A DNA stretch of 64,000 nucleotides from the NCBI RefSeq assembly GCF_050433505.1, contig NZ_JBNPXC010000001.1, positions 62,001 to 126,000 on the forward strand, written 5' to 3'. Shown one piece after another: positions 54,350 to 63,457 of the stretch. Both the position numbers and the translations under genes were made by a program. Position 1 is the first letter of the stretch; every line of letters begins with the position of its first letter. A model generated the notes under the pieces. The model searched no databases. It was not told where the DNA came from and saw only the letters and a list, made by a program, of their open reading frames with translations. The stretch is from Methanobacterium_D oryzae. GTDB taxonomy: Archaea > Methanobacteriota > Methanobacteria > Methanobacteriales > Methanobacteriaceae.

Positions 54350-54760
54350 TTACATTCGGATATCAATTAATTTTTGAATTAATAATTTTAATACTTGGAA
54401 ATTTTCCTCATCTTTAACCTCAAATCTAAGTGCATAGCCTTCTCTATACTTTTTAGAGGATTTTAACATGTTGTAAATACTTTTTAATTCATTATCTTCT
54501 AAAAAAACGTTTCGTTCATTTTCTCGTATAGCCATGGTGATTTTAAACTCATTATTAAGTGGAATTACATAGAATAAAGCTTTTTTCTTATTATGAACTT
54601 TTAGCATCCAGCCACTGCTTTTAGAAAAGTTCCAGTCTTTCAAAAAAGAATTTGAAACATCCATCAATTCATTATAATAGTTATATTGGCCCCCTAATGA
54701 TTTTTTTAGTTTTTCTTCATTCGGTTCATTTGCTTTATCTATAAATGTCCTTTCTTCCAT
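54350..54760 (-). CDS. DUF3788 family protein
   Basis: About 136 residues. The pattern matches DUF3788: KSLGGQYNYYNELMD near the start, then SGWMLKVHNKKKALFYVIP and YREGYALRFEVKDEENF at the end. Function unknown; typical of Firmicutes and some methanogens. It precedes the Dabb gene with a 14-base gap on the same strand. Confidence 0.7.
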   Translation of the reverse strand: MEERTFIDKANEPNEEKLKKSLGGQYNYYNELMDVSNSFLKDWNFSKSSGWMLKVHNKKKALFYVIPLNNEFKITMAIRENERNVFLEDNELKSIYNMLKSSKKYREGYALRFEVKDEENFQVLKLLIQKLIDIRM

Positions 54761-54783
54761 ATTAATCATCCTTAAAGTATAAT

Positions 54784-55188
54784 TTATGTTTTAAGATAAG
54801 TAACAAACATAGGACTTTTATCCTCTCCAACTTCAAAACCACATTTTTTATAAAATTCAACCTCGCGGTCATATGCAATAACGACTTTTCTCGCAAAATC
54901 TTTATATTCTTCGAGCATTAAATTAACTAATTCTTTTCCAATTCCAATAGAGTGATATTCAGGCATTACCAATAAATAATGAAAGTAAACTGTCATTACA
55001 CCATCTGACAAGGAATTAATTAATCCAACTAATTTTTCATTATTCCATGCTGAATAAACTCTATGCGAATTGCTTATTGCCTTTTTCAGTTTATCAGGAT
55101 AATTTCCAGAATCCCATTCCACTGATAAAAACAGTTCTTGGAGCTCTTTTTCATTAAAATCCTTTATATTCTTATATTTAATTTCCAT
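54784..55188 (-). CDS. GNAT family N-acetyltransferase
   Basis: About 134 residues. The acetyl-CoA site is seen as LLVMPEYHSIGIGKELVNLM, corresponding to the family motif Q/R-x-x-G-x-G/A. It is followed by FARKVVIAYDREVEFYKKCG and FEVGEDKSPMFV. It is a small single-domain member with unknown acceptor. The first ATG, three codons upstream, is an alternative start. Confidence 0.8.
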   Translation of the reverse strand: MEIKYKNIKDFNEKELQELFLSVEWDSGNYPDKLKKAISNSHRVYSAWNNEKLVGLINSLSDGVMTVYFHYLLVMPEYHSIGIGKELVNLMLEEYKDFARKVVIAYDREVEFYKKCGFEVGEDKSPMFVTYLKT

Positions 55189-55376
55189 GATTTTCATTCC
55201 ATTAATATAGAGATTCTTGATTATTTAGATAATAAATATCTTATATAACTCAATTTAAAATTTAATATTTATTAATTTCTAAAATAACTTAAAAGTGAAG
55301 TTATCAAATGACTAATATTCCTAAAAAAGTATAATATGAAAAATAGAGTTTGTATCTTAATAAAAGAGCCAAATGA

Positions 55377-55847
55377 TTATTTTTCATATGCTTGCTTCAA
55401 TTTTTTTATGTCAATTTTGGTCATCTGCATCATCGCAGTCATTACTCTGCTTGATTTTGCAGAATCACTATCACCCATCATCTCTTGTAAAACAATTGGA
55501 ACAATCTGCCATGAAAGACCATATTTGTCTTTTATCCAGCCAGGTCCTTGTTCTTCTCCGCCTTCAGAAAGTTTTTCCCAATAGTAGTCTATTTCTTCTT
55601 GTGTTTCACAATTAACAACAAAAGAAATTGCTTGGGAGAAAGTAAACATTGGGCCACCGTTTAATGCAACAAATTCTTGCCCTTCAATCTGGAATTTTGC
55701 AGTCATAACTGTCCCTTTAGGTGCAGGTCCGCCTTCTCCATAGCGAGTAACACTTATAACTTTAGAGTTTTTAAAAACAGATATGTAAAAATTCATTGCT
55801 TCTTCAGCCTGATTATCAAACCATAAAAATGGATTAATTTTTTGCAT
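55377..55847 (-). CDS. VOC-superfamily PhnB-like protein
   Basis: 156 residues. The signature INPFLWFDNQAEEAMNFYISVFKNSKV belongs to the PhnB/3-demethylubiquinone-methyltransferase-like group of the VOC fold. GPMFTFSQAISFVVNCETQEEIDYYWEKLSEGG and the WQIVP segment also fit. It is common in bacteria and of uncertain function; despite older names, members are not proven methyltransferases. A typical bacterial-type gene in this region. Confidence 0.8.
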   Translation of the reverse strand: MQKINPFLWFDNQAEEAMNFYISVFKNSKVISVTRYGEGGPAPKGTVMTAKFQIEGQEFVALNGGPMFTFSQAISFVVNCETQEEIDYYWEKLSEGGEEQGPGWIKDKYGLSWQIVPIVLQEMMGDSDSAKSSRVMTAMMQMTKIDIKKLKQAYEK

Positions 55848-55876
55848 AAATAATCCCCCTAATTTTAAATCTTCAA

Positions 55877-56281
55877 TTACTTATTTTTTGCCCTTTCTTC
55901 ATTTTGTTCTATTCTTTTTTGGACGATTTTCTTTACAAATTCTTCCGGGAGTGGATTTTGAGCTGAAAAATGGATAGTTGTCCCTGAAAGCTTATGATCT
56001 TTTAGTTCGTCTTTAACTGTTTCTAATAAAGATTTATTTATACCATAGAAACTTAAATGGTTTTTAAATGCGGCAAAATGAACTAATGGCCCTTTATATT
56101 TGTAAGTTGGAATTCCATAGCTGATAACTTCTTCTGCTTCTGGTGCTGCTGATTTTATTGTATTACGAAGATTTTCCAGAACCCTTCGATCTTCTTTGGG
56201 AATGGCAGCAAGGTAATCATCCACGGTTTCTGGTTTCGCACTCTCCTTTGATGTTTCCTTCTTAATTTCTTCCCTTTTCAT
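55877..56281 (-). CDS. DUF1801 / YdhG-like protein
   Basis: 134 residues with the DUF1801 core. The opening is TVDDYLAAIPKEDRRVLENLR, then EEVISYGIPTYKYKG, LVHFAAFKNHLSFYG and TIHFSAQNPLPEEFVKKIV. The fold resembles frataxin/CyaY. Its role is unknown; several bacterial members neighbour DNA-binding or stress genes. It is close to the VOC gene (29 bases) on the same strand. Confidence 0.8.
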   Translation of the reverse strand: MKREEIKKETSKESAKPETVDDYLAAIPKEDRRVLENLRNTIKSAAPEAEEVISYGIPTYKYKGPLVHFAAFKNHLSFYGINKSLLETVKDELKDHKLSGTTIHFSAQNPLPEEFVKKIVQKRIEQNEERAKNK

Positions 56282-56386
56282 AATATATTATTTGTAGATT
56301 AACATTTATTAATATTCTCAATCAGCAAAATTTAGAAGCTTTTAAACTTCTAAAAAGCAAGAATTAAGAGTTAAATATTTCATAAC

Positions 56387-57133
56387 TCAACTATTATCTT
56401 TTCCTAATTTTAAGAGTCTTCGACCAACTAAAATAAACCATACAATTAAAAGAACTCCTGATGTTACGGCTATAATTAAAGTAAGAGCAACGGATGATGA
56501 TAAGAAAACTACTCTGAAATAATCAGCTAATGAGATTGCAAAAGCAAGAATTCCAATATATGCAGTTAATTTACTAAAAATAGCGCTTTTTAGCATTACA
56601 GCAGATACTATGAGGCCTGCAATTGAAACTAGAAGAAATCCCATGTTGAAACCACCTACAGCACGCTGCCCAGTATTAACAATCATTGTCTGTCCTGCTG
56701 CCAGTAAAATAGATTTTTGGGCCTCTGTTGTTGCAGCCACATATTGATTACTTAAAGAAAGTAATGAAAATGAATTATTTGTTGAAAGGAAGATAGATAT
56801 TCCAATAATAGCAAGAATTACAGCAAGAAACATATAACTTTCATTGCTTTTTCTAATTGCAACATATAAAGATAGAAATATAGGTACAAAAAGAATGTAA
56901 GCCATCATTTCTAAAAGATAAAAGTCTAAGAGTCCAATAAGTCTGTTACTTTGGAATAATGTAAAATAGTCAATTACAGTAGTTTGTTGAGGCCATATGG
57001 CGAAAAATATAATTTCAATCAAAAGTAAAACTGCTGCAATAATAGCTGCTGTTCCTCCAATTCGGTAAAGACCTTTCCAGCGTGAATCTACAATTCCACT
57101 TTGATTAACTGGATTTATGTCCGATTTTGACAT
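56387..57133 (-). CDS. DUF4386-like membrane protein
   Basis: 248 residues with six to seven membrane segments. The opening YRIGGTAAIIAAVLLLIEII and the middle GLLDFYLLEMMAYILFVPIFLSLYVAIRK resemble the DUF4386 family of bacterial membrane proteins. No catalytic motif is seen. The assignment is from pattern only. Confidence 0.6.
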   Translation of the reverse strand: MSKSDINPVNQSGIVDSRWKGLYRIGGTAAIIAAVLLLIEIIFFAIWPQQTTVIDYFTLFQSNRLIGLLDFYLLEMMAYILFVPIFLSLYVAIRKSNESYMFLAVILAIIGISIFLSTNNSFSLLSLSNQYVAATTEAQKSILLAAGQTMIVNTGQRAVGGFNMGFLLVSIAGLIVSAVMLKSAIFSKLTAYIGILAFAISLADYFRVVFLSSSVALTLIIAVTSGVLLIVWFILVGRRLLKLGKDNS

Positions 57134-57195
57134 TTAATTCTCTCATTTATTTTTATAAACCATTAATTGGTAAGTTTTAATTCAATATTTAGTTT

Positions 57196-58020
57196 TTAAC
57201 CATATTTTTGTCTTTTAATATCATGTAGAGTTGCATATGGACATGAATACCTTTCATTTTTATCTGTATATGATTTTAAAAGCCTATTAGACTTGATTTG
57301 AACAGCGTGTTCTGGACAATAATTTAGACATGCATGACAGTAAAAGCATTGGATATCTTTTTTCCAGACTGGTTTTCCGTTAACCATTTTTACTTTACCC
57401 GATAAACAGACATTTTCGCATGTTCCACATCCCTTACATTTTGAATCAGCATAAAATTCAACATTATAAAACCTATTAAGAAATGGAAGAAATATTGAGA
57501 GAATAGAAAATGCAGGCATAGGAGTAATGAATTCTGTATCTTTTTCTCTGCTTTTTTCTTTATTTAAAACGATTTTTTGGATCTTATCAAGTTTATTTTG
57601 AACATCAGATTCTATTTTTCTTGTTTCTTCTTCTGTTGATGGTTTCCAATCTTTAAATTTAGGATCGTTACTGGGCATGTTCAATGAAAAAAATGAATTT
57701 AAACCCTTACCCTTTTTCTTTAACATGTTTTCCATGTCAATAAATGCCCTATGTTGACTTCCAGCCCTCGTTGCAATTGCAAAAATATATTCTGCCGATT
57801 TTAAGTCCAATTTCTTAAGAAATTCCAGTACTGGGGCAGGAGCCATTGCAAGATGTATCGGGAATACAAAACCCACGGTATCTGAGCTGGATTCAATTAA
57901 ATTCTTATTTAAAAGACTTACAATAGGTATTAATTTTGTTTCCCTGATTCTTTTTTGTAATTCTTTCGCTACATATAACGAATTTCCAGTTCCTGAAAAA
58001 TAATAAATTTCAGGCCCCAT
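57196..58020 (-). CDS. EFR1-type flavodoxin-ferredoxin fusion
   Basis: 274 residues. The N-terminal flavodoxin-like domain starts IYYFSGTGNSLYVAKEL (FMN phosphate loop), with FVFPIHLAMAPAPVLEFLK. The C-terminal domain has two [4Fe-4S] motifs, CKGCGTCENVCLSGKV and CFYCHACLNYCPEHAV. This EFR1 arrangement is a common anaerobe redox protein, mostly in Firmicutes and methanogens. Partner unknown. The flavodoxin gene lies 32 bases upstream. Confidence 0.85.
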   Translation of the reverse strand: MGPEIYYFSGTGNSLYVAKELQKRIRETKLIPIVSLLNKNLIESSSDTVGFVFPIHLAMAPAPVLEFLKKLDLKSAEYIFAIATRAGSQHRAFIDMENMLKKKGKGLNSFFSLNMPSNDPKFKDWKPSTEEETRKIESDVQNKLDKIQKIVLNKEKSREKDTEFITPMPAFSILSIFLPFLNRFYNVEFYADSKCKGCGTCENVCLSGKVKMVNGKPVWKKDIQCFYCHACLNYCPEHAVQIKSNRLLKSYTDKNERYSCPYATLHDIKRQKYG

Positions 58021-58052
58021 AATTAAAATCCCCTATTTTGTTTATACAATTA

Positions 58053-58517
58053 TTAAAATAATGTAGCGAATTTCTCAGCTATTTCATTAATTTTTTGATC
58101 ACGCTGCTTGTTCCAGATAACTATGCCTGTTCCCATGATTATTCCGCCTTTAGATTGACAGATTTTTTTCATTTGCCCAATTGCACGTGTTCCGCCTGTC
58201 CATTCGAAGCGTAAGTTCTTGGTAACGAAAAGTGCAATTTTTTTATCCCTAAGTGTCGATATTTGTTCTAAATAAGTTTTCATTGCAAGAGATAGAGAAA
58301 ATGCATGTACTGGAGATCCAAAAATCAATGCATCATATTTATCTACTTCTGGAGGGTTTTCAATCTCTATATCTTTACCTTTAGGTTCATCTCCACCTAC
58401 TTTTTTTACTCTTTGGATTTCTACATCTTTTCCAGCATCTTTAAGCTTTTCTTCAAGCTTTTTGGCAACTTCATAGGTGTTACCAGTATACGAATGAACT
58501 ATAATGCCTATTTTCAT
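58053..58517 (-). CDS. Flavodoxin family protein
   Basis: About 154 residues. MKIGIIVHSYTGNTYEVAKKL provides the FMN phosphate-binding loop (S-x-T-G-N-T). FGSPVHAFSLSLAMKTYLEQI and the final GIVIWNKQRDQKINEIAEKF follow. ATG 58517 is preferred over one eight codons upstream because GGGG lies just before it and the family starts there. Together with the EFR1 gene it forms a redox pair. Confidence 0.82.
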   Translation of the reverse strand: MKIGIIVHSYTGNTYEVAKKLEEKLKDAGKDVEIQRVKKVGGDEPKGKDIEIENPPEVDKYDALIFGSPVHAFSLSLAMKTYLEQISTLRDKKIALFVTKNLRFEWTGGTRAIGQMKKICQSKGGIIMGTGIVIWNKQRDQKINEIAEKFATLF

Positions 58518-58655
58518 AATATAACCCCTTAAGATTTTCATTTCAGTGATTATAATTTAGTTATTCCCATAATTATAATTTTTGTGATTAAAAAAATAAC
58601 ATTTACAATTCTAAAGTATTAAGTAACCATTATAGATCAATGTCCTTTTGATAAC

Positions 58656-59033
58656 CTATTTAAAATAATACCAGTAATTACCATCAGTTTCATTTTGTAT
58701 ATCTTCATCAGTAGTAAAAGCAATCTGTATTTCACCTAATACATCTTCAGGATACCCATTAGCCTTCAATTCCCATAATGTTAATATCTTTAATTCATCT
58801 ACCCGACCATTATTTTCTGCTTCCCTCAACTCATCGTCTTTTTCAAAGAGGTACCATATTACAAGATATTTTGGATTAATACCTATTGAACCATAATGAA
58901 ACTTACTGAAAATTTTTGGATTTTTGTCTTTTATTTGTTCCATTACTCGATTAACTGATGTGTTTATTATTCTGTCATATTTAAGCTCAATTTTTCTTTC
59001 AGCTTCCCATTCTTTTTTAAGTTTCTCATTAAT
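58656..59033 (-). CDS. Small protein of unknown function with apparent ATT start
   Basis: About 125 residues. The C-terminal part (from MEQIKDKNPKIFSKFHYGS to NYWYYFK) looks like a compact alpha/beta domain with several tryptophans and tyrosines. From ATG 58943 it would have 95 residues and no ribosome site. The frame is open and protein-like for 30 more codons (NEKLKKEWEAERKIELKYDR) back to ATT 59033, which lies five bases after GAGGGG and next to the upstream stop. I extend it to that codon. Family not recognised. Confidence 0.55.
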   Translation of the reverse strand: MNEKLKKEWEAERKIELKYDRIINTSVNRVMEQIKDKNPKIFSKFHYGSIGINPKYLVIWYLFEKDDELREAENNGRVDELKILTLWELKANGYPEDVLGEIQIAFTTDEDIQNETDGNYWYYFK

Positions 59034-59034
59034 A

Positions 59035-59601
59035 TTATCCCCTCTTGAAATATGGATAATCTATTTGCTTTTGAATTTTTTTCCTGGTTTCAGTTCCATA
59101 AAGCTTTTCACAGATGTAAAGACCTAAATTAATTGATGATGTTACACCACGGGCAGTAATCACATAGTTATCATCAACAATTCTATCATCAAGGACTTCA
59201 CAGTAGTTTTCGAGTTCTGAAAATGCATTAGGATGAGTGGTGGCCCATTTATCTTTCAAGAACCCTGCTTTGCCTAATATTAGAGAACCTGTACAAACTG
59301 AAACCTTATATTCACAATCTAAACTGCTTTTTATCCATTTCATAAATCCGGTATCATTTACTATTTCTCTAGATCCGAATCCACCCGGAACAAAAATCAT
59401 GTTATAATCACTTAAAGGCTCCTTTATTTTATCAGGAATAACTTTTAAACCATTATTATCCATAACATCAGCACTATAGCTGCATATATCCCAACTAAGA
59501 TTCGAATCAAATCCCATGGTCTTAATTCGAGTAATAGGATCATAAAATCCAATAAAATCAAGCATTGTCATTCCGTTATAAACAATTAATGCAATTTTCA
59601 G
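59035..59601 (-). CDS. DJ-1/PfpI family protein (apparent CTG start)
   Basis: About 188 residues of the DJ-1/PfpI class I glutamine-amidotransferase-like fold. The nucleophile elbow is YKVSVCTGSLILGKAGFL, with FVPGGFGSRE and HPNAFSELENY. The first ATG (59571) would remove the first strand. The frame upstream reads KIALIVYNG, the usual family opening, from CTG 59601, with GAGGA about ten bases before it. The upstream hydrolase stop overlaps this start region. Members include proteases, glyoxalases and transcription-factor-like sensors; the role here is unknown. Confidence 0.75.
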   Translation of the reverse strand: MKIALIVYNGMTMLDFIGFYDPITRIKTMGFDSNLSWDICSYSADVMDNNGLKVIPDKIKEPLSDYNMIFVPGGFGSREIVNDTGFMKWIKSSLDCEYKVSVCTGSLILGKAGFLKDKWATTHPNAFSELENYCEVLDDRIVDDNYVITARGVTSSINLGLYICEKLYGTETRKKIQKQIDYPYFKRG

Positions 59602-59602
59602 T

Positions 59603-60400
59603 TTAATCAGTCCTCAAATTAGATACTTTACCATCTAGCAATTCTTTATCATTTATCCATGCCATTAATGTTTTATTAAAGAGCTCTGGGTTTTCTATAT
59701 TCCATAGATGCCCCACTTTCAGAGCCATTGCTCCTTTAGATTTTGGCAGCACGTTCAAGAGATTTATTGCAGATTCCTTGACCATTATAAAATCTTTTTG
59801 CCCGTTCATCACAAGAACGGGTACATTAGCTTTTTCAAGGTCAGAAGGCATTTTAAATAACATATTTTCTCTTATAATTCTATTTGCAGAATCTGTTTCA
59901 ATAACATATGTGGATTCCTTAAAATTACTACGGAGATTTTTTGGTATGTTATAAGATCTCACATAGCTCATTATTCGGATGGTTTTGTTTTTATCAGGTA
60001 AATAAACCTTAATAAGATAATTTAGGAGATCTAGAAATGATTCACTGGGTTCTGAATTACGTACCAGAGCTCCACTAATTAAAGCATGATTTACAACTTC
60101 AGGAGCAGTGGCTAGAATCTGAACAATAATTTGAGCACCAAGAGAGATTCCAACAAGGTGCGCTTTTCCATTTTTAGAATTATTTTTGATTAAATCAATT
60201 ATCATGTCTGCAGCACTTTGTATGGTAAATGGTCTTACTCCAGCGCTTTTTCCATGTCCTGGAAGGTCAAGGACAATACAATGATAATCTTTAAATGCTT
60301 CTAATTGTCTATCCCATATCCAGCCCGCTGTTCCCTCACCATGAATGAATATTATTGTTTCATCATTGTTTTTTCCTGTTTCTTTGATATATAAACCCAT
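59603..60400 (-). CDS. Alpha/beta hydrolase
   Basis: 265 residues. The oxyanion loop is IIFIHGEGTAGWIW, the nucleophile elbow GISLGAQ, the acid in NGQKDFIMVKE, and the histidine in LKVGHLWNIENPELF. It is not close to the hydrolase at 47077. It ends one base before the DJ-1 coding start, so the hydrolase, DJ-1 and 125-codon genes form a tight unit. Substrate unknown. Confidence 0.8.
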   Translation of the reverse strand: MGLYIKETGKNNDETIIFIHGEGTAGWIWDRQLEAFKDYHCIVLDLPGHGKSAGVRPFTIQSAADMIIDLIKNNSKNGKAHLVGISLGAQIIVQILATAPEVVNHALISGALVRNSEPSESFLDLLNYLIKVYLPDKNKTIRIMSYVRSYNIPKNLRSNFKESTYVIETDSANRIIRENMLFKMPSDLEKANVPVLVMNGQKDFIMVKESAINLLNVLPKSKGAMALKVGHLWNIENPELFNKTLMAWINDKELLDGKVSNLRTD

Positions 60401-60482
60401 AATTCAAGCTCCTTTAAAAATAGATTTATACTACCTTTTAATTAATATTTTATCTTAAAATTAGAAATTAAATAAAAATTAA

Positions 60483-60515
60483 AAAATGAGATAAGAAATT
60501 TATTTATCTCATTTT
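60483..60515 (-). terminator. Terminator after the YhgE/Pip gene
   Basis: AAAATGAGATAA and TTATCTCATTTT form a perfect 12-pair hairpin with a 9-nt loop, six bases beyond the stop. On the minus strand it runs into TTTTTTAATTTTTATTT. The strongest simple terminator in the window. Confidence 0.8.
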
Positions 60516-60520
60516 CTGGT

Positions 60521-62428
60521 TTAGAACAATCCACTATCCTTTAATTTATCTTCCATCCACATTGCTCTCTTGTCTACCTTTTCTTTAATTAATAAAGTTA
60601 ATAGGAAGGCTGCAATTGGGAATAATACTAACATGACCATATTATACCAGTAAGTATTCCATATAACTCCTCCTATTACCTCACGTAGCGCTCCTACAGC
60701 ATATGTGAGTGGTAAATATGGATGTATGGACTGGAAGAATGGTGGGAGAATTTCAACAGGGAAAATTCCACCTGTCGCTGTAATCTGTAAGACCAGTATT
60801 ACAATTGCAATTGCTTTTCCAGCATTTCCAAATGCCGATGTTAAGGAATAAACGACAATCATGGCACATAAGCCTATATATAATGTGGTTACTGTAAATA
60901 GCAATGCTGAAGACATCTCCACTTGCAAGAGTATTGCGCCTATTGCAACAAGTAGTGACTGTATTGTTGCTATTATTAAAAATAGGCCCATTCGTCCAAT
61001 ATAAACACTTTCAGCCGTGTAACCTTTATTACCTTTCTTTATTCTCATGGTAATCATTGCTATTGCAATAATACAACCTATCCATAAAGATATAGGTATA
61101 TAAAATGGAGCAAGAGCAGAGCCATAAGTATTTACTTGATATATACGTGTTTTTTCTAGTTCTACTGGACTTTCAAAGTAATTTTGCACATCATCTTGAT
61201 TAATATCTGAAAATGCTATTAAATTATCTAAATCCTGTTCATTTATTGAATTAAGTTTTAAAGCAGCTATTTGAATTGCACTTCGAATTGTAGGCCATTT
61301 AGAGTTTACCAAGCTTAATTTATTGGAAGCTTCAGTAATTTTTTGGTTAATATTTTCTTTATTATTTGATAAAAGAGTTATTGAATCATCCATTTGATCA
61401 ATTGAACTCTTTAGAGTCGCTAATTTACCTGATGGATTATTACCATCTTTTATAGCTTCTTCTACTTCTTTTAATATTCCCTGTACTTTGGTAATTTTTG
61501 CTATATTTCCTTCAATTTGAGCAATTACCGGCTTTAAATTTTGATCTCCAGTAGCATTGTATAAAGCAGTTAGAGCTGCATCAGCAGTTTTTAAAGATAA
61601 AAGCATGTTATTAACTGTTGTTTCCATATTTTGAACTGTTGATAACGCCTCTTGTGGATTAGTCTTTATTTGAGTGTACAATGAATCAAATGATTTTCTA
61701 ATACTATTAGACTCTTTTTGAGCCTCTGGGAGTTCTGCACTGATTTTTGGCCATATACTATTTACAGTAGCCATATCTGAATTTAATTCTGTTATACTTG
61801 CATCTATATTTCCTAAATTACCATTTAATTCGTTTACAAATGATTTTGTTTTTAGGAGATCTGCTTTGTTATCCGCAATTAATTGGCCTAAATTACTGAG
61901 TTTACCGAAAATAATTCCATCAATGGTTTTAACTACCTCATTGTTAATTTTTTTCTGAACAGCATCTGCTCCAGCACCTGTAAGCCTTGGAGCAACAGGA
62001 TTCAGTTTATCATTAACTATATATTCTATTTTGGCCGGATTAGGAGTCGATGTTTCAATAGAAAGTAATTGTTCACTGAAATTACCTGGAATTATCAAAG
62101 CTGCATAGTAATCTCCATTTTTAACTCCATTTAATGCAGTTTTCTTATCAACAAATTGCCAGTTAAAATTTGTATTGTTTTTAAGTTCATCAACTAAAGT
62201 ATTTCCAACATTATAATCTGTTCCATTATAATTATAGCCTGAATCTTCATTAACCACTGCAACTTTAATATTATCAGTATTACTGTAGGGATCCCATGTT
62301 GCTTCAATATTAAGTAACGCATAAAGGGATGGTATCAAAATAATTGCTGCTAAAACTACTAAAACCGCAGGATTACTTATTATGGCTTTAATATCATTTT
62401 TAAATATTTCTCTTGCGCCTTTTATCAT
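60521..62428 (-). CDS. YhgE/Pip-type ABC-2 family membrane protein
   Basis: 635 residues. One N-terminal membrane helix (about 17-37) is followed by the YhgE/Pip signature YALLNIEATWDPYSNTDNIKVAVVNEDSGY. A long external region of about 390 residues, rich in coiled-coil segments, comes next. Then five to six C-terminal membrane helices (about 435-610) end with the ABC-2 pattern TGGIFPVEILPPFFQSIHPYLPLTYAVGALRE. Bacterial relatives act in phage infection or secretion of small WXG-type proteins; no ATPase is adjacent. Operator-like palindromes lie upstream and a TrmB-like regulator follows in the cluster. Confidence 0.85.
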   Translation of the reverse strand: MIKGAREIFKNDIKAIISNPAVLVVLAAIILIPSLYALLNIEATWDPYSNTDNIKVAVVNEDSGYNYNGTDYNVGNTLVDELKNNTNFNWQFVDKKTALNGVKNGDYYAALIIPGNFSEQLLSIETSTPNPAKIEYIVNDKLNPVAPRLTGAGADAVQKKINNEVVKTIDGIIFGKLSNLGQLIADNKADLLKTKSFVNELNGNLGNIDASITELNSDMATVNSIWPKISAELPEAQKESNSIRKSFDSLYTQIKTNPQEALSTVQNMETTVNNMLLSLKTADAALTALYNATGDQNLKPVIAQIEGNIAKITKVQGILKEVEEAIKDGNNPSGKLATLKSSIDQMDDSITLLSNNKENINQKITEASNKLSLVNSKWPTIRSAIQIAALKLNSINEQDLDNLIAFSDINQDDVQNYFESPVELEKTRIYQVNTYGSALAPFYIPISLWIGCIIAIAMITMRIKKGNKGYTAESVYIGRMGLFLIIATIQSLLVAIGAILLQVEMSSALLFTVTTLYIGLCAMIVVYSLTSAFGNAGKAIAIVILVLQITATGGIFPVEILPPFFQSIHPYLPLTYAVGALREVIGGVIWNTYWYNMVMLVLFPIAAFLLTLLIKEKVDKRAMWMEDKLKDSGLF

Positions 62429-62476
62429 TTAATCCTTCCTTATAAATTAAATCTGAATTTTTATAATTTTGATTTT

Positions 62477-62572
62477 GGTAGTTATGTTCATGACTACCGA
62501 TTGAGAAGATATATAGTATCAACCAAGTATATAAATTTAACTACCAGTAGTTACTTTAAAAACTACTAGGTT
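62477..62572. promoter_or_regulatory. Operator-like palindromes upstream of the YhgE/Pip gene
   Basis: A 22-base near-perfect palindrome GGTAGT-N10-ACTACC lies at 62477-62498. A perfect TAACTACCAGTAGTTA dyad lies at 62538-62553, and a further half site AACTACTAGG at 62561-62570. All share ACTAC/GTAGT. The same word brackets the promoter of the neighbouring regulator, so these are likely its binding sites. Confidence 0.65.
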
Positions 62573-62638
62573 AAAAAAGCCCAAAAATACGTAATAATGC
62601 TTTTATTTAAAAATAAAGTTAAAAATTATTTTTTTATA

Positions 62639-63457
62639 TTATTCTAGCTGAATTTCAGGAGTATGTTCCCATACTGCGCCAAATAATAGATTTACAAGAT
62701 TAATAAGATAGGGGTTTTTAGATGTAATGCCTGATTTTGTCTTTCCAGGATAAGGAGGTACATACATAAATTCCTCATCGTCAATTAGTATAAATATAAA
62801 TTTAGAATACTGCTCAGGAGGTAAAGGAAGATTAATCAGGTATTTAGAAAGATCACCGAAATTAGAAACATCTATTCCATATCCATCATGTACTGTTAAG
62901 TTATTTAATCCATATCGTTTAGCAATATCCGTATCTTTTCCGAAAGTTAATAATTCTATTTCTAAATCCTTATGAGTTGCAAAAGAGAGAAAATCAAGAT
63001 AATCATTAGTAAGAATAAGCTTCATAGAGCCATAAGCTTTACCTATTAATTCTTCCATGCTATTTTTCACGTTATTTTCGCCAAAAAGAGTCCATATAAT
63101 TTCATCACTTTCCATTTCCATATTACTCTTTTCAAGCTGCTCAAGTTCAAGAAGTGCATTTTTTTCTGCATTTTTATGGACTTCTGCAAGATTTTTAAGG
63201 GCTATTTTAGGAGGAATAGCCTTATAAATCGCAGGCTTTGAACTAACCCTCATAACCAGACCCTTATCCATTAAACCCTTTAAGCTCATGTATACACTTG
63301 GTTTAGGTACATTAAGATATTCATAAACCCTTTTAACCTCTGCTCGCTCAAATAAAACTAATGCAGAGTACACCTTTGCTTCATACTCAGTAAGCCCCAT
63401 TGTCTTAAGGGATTCTATAAGGTCATTTGATAGTTCATTCATGTCAAAAAAATCCAT
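62639..63457 (-). CDS. TrmB-like transcriptional regulator
   Basis: 272 residues. The N-terminal winged helix of the TrmB family is clear (MGLTEYEAKVYSALVLFERAE, then LNVPKPSVYMSLKGLMDKGLV and the wing PAIYKAIPP). A coiled linker follows (about 90-112) and a C-terminal effector domain without the sugar-binding part known from Thermococcus TrmB. It lies just upstream of the permease, in the same direction. GTAGT/ACTAC sites flank both genes, so self-regulation and control of the permease are inferred. Confidence 0.82.
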   Translation of the reverse strand: MDFFDMNELSNDLIESLKTMGLTEYEAKVYSALVLFERAEVKRVYEYLNVPKPSVYMSLKGLMDKGLVMRVSSKPAIYKAIPPKIALKNLAEVHKNAEKNALLELEQLEKSNMEMESDEIIWTLFGENNVKNSMEELIGKAYGSMKLILTNDYLDFLSFATHKDLEIELLTFGKDTDIAKRYGLNNLTVHDGYGIDVSNFGDLSKYLINLPLPPEQYSKFIFILIDDEEFMYVPPYPGKTKSGITSKNPYLINLVNLLFGAVWEHTPEIQLE

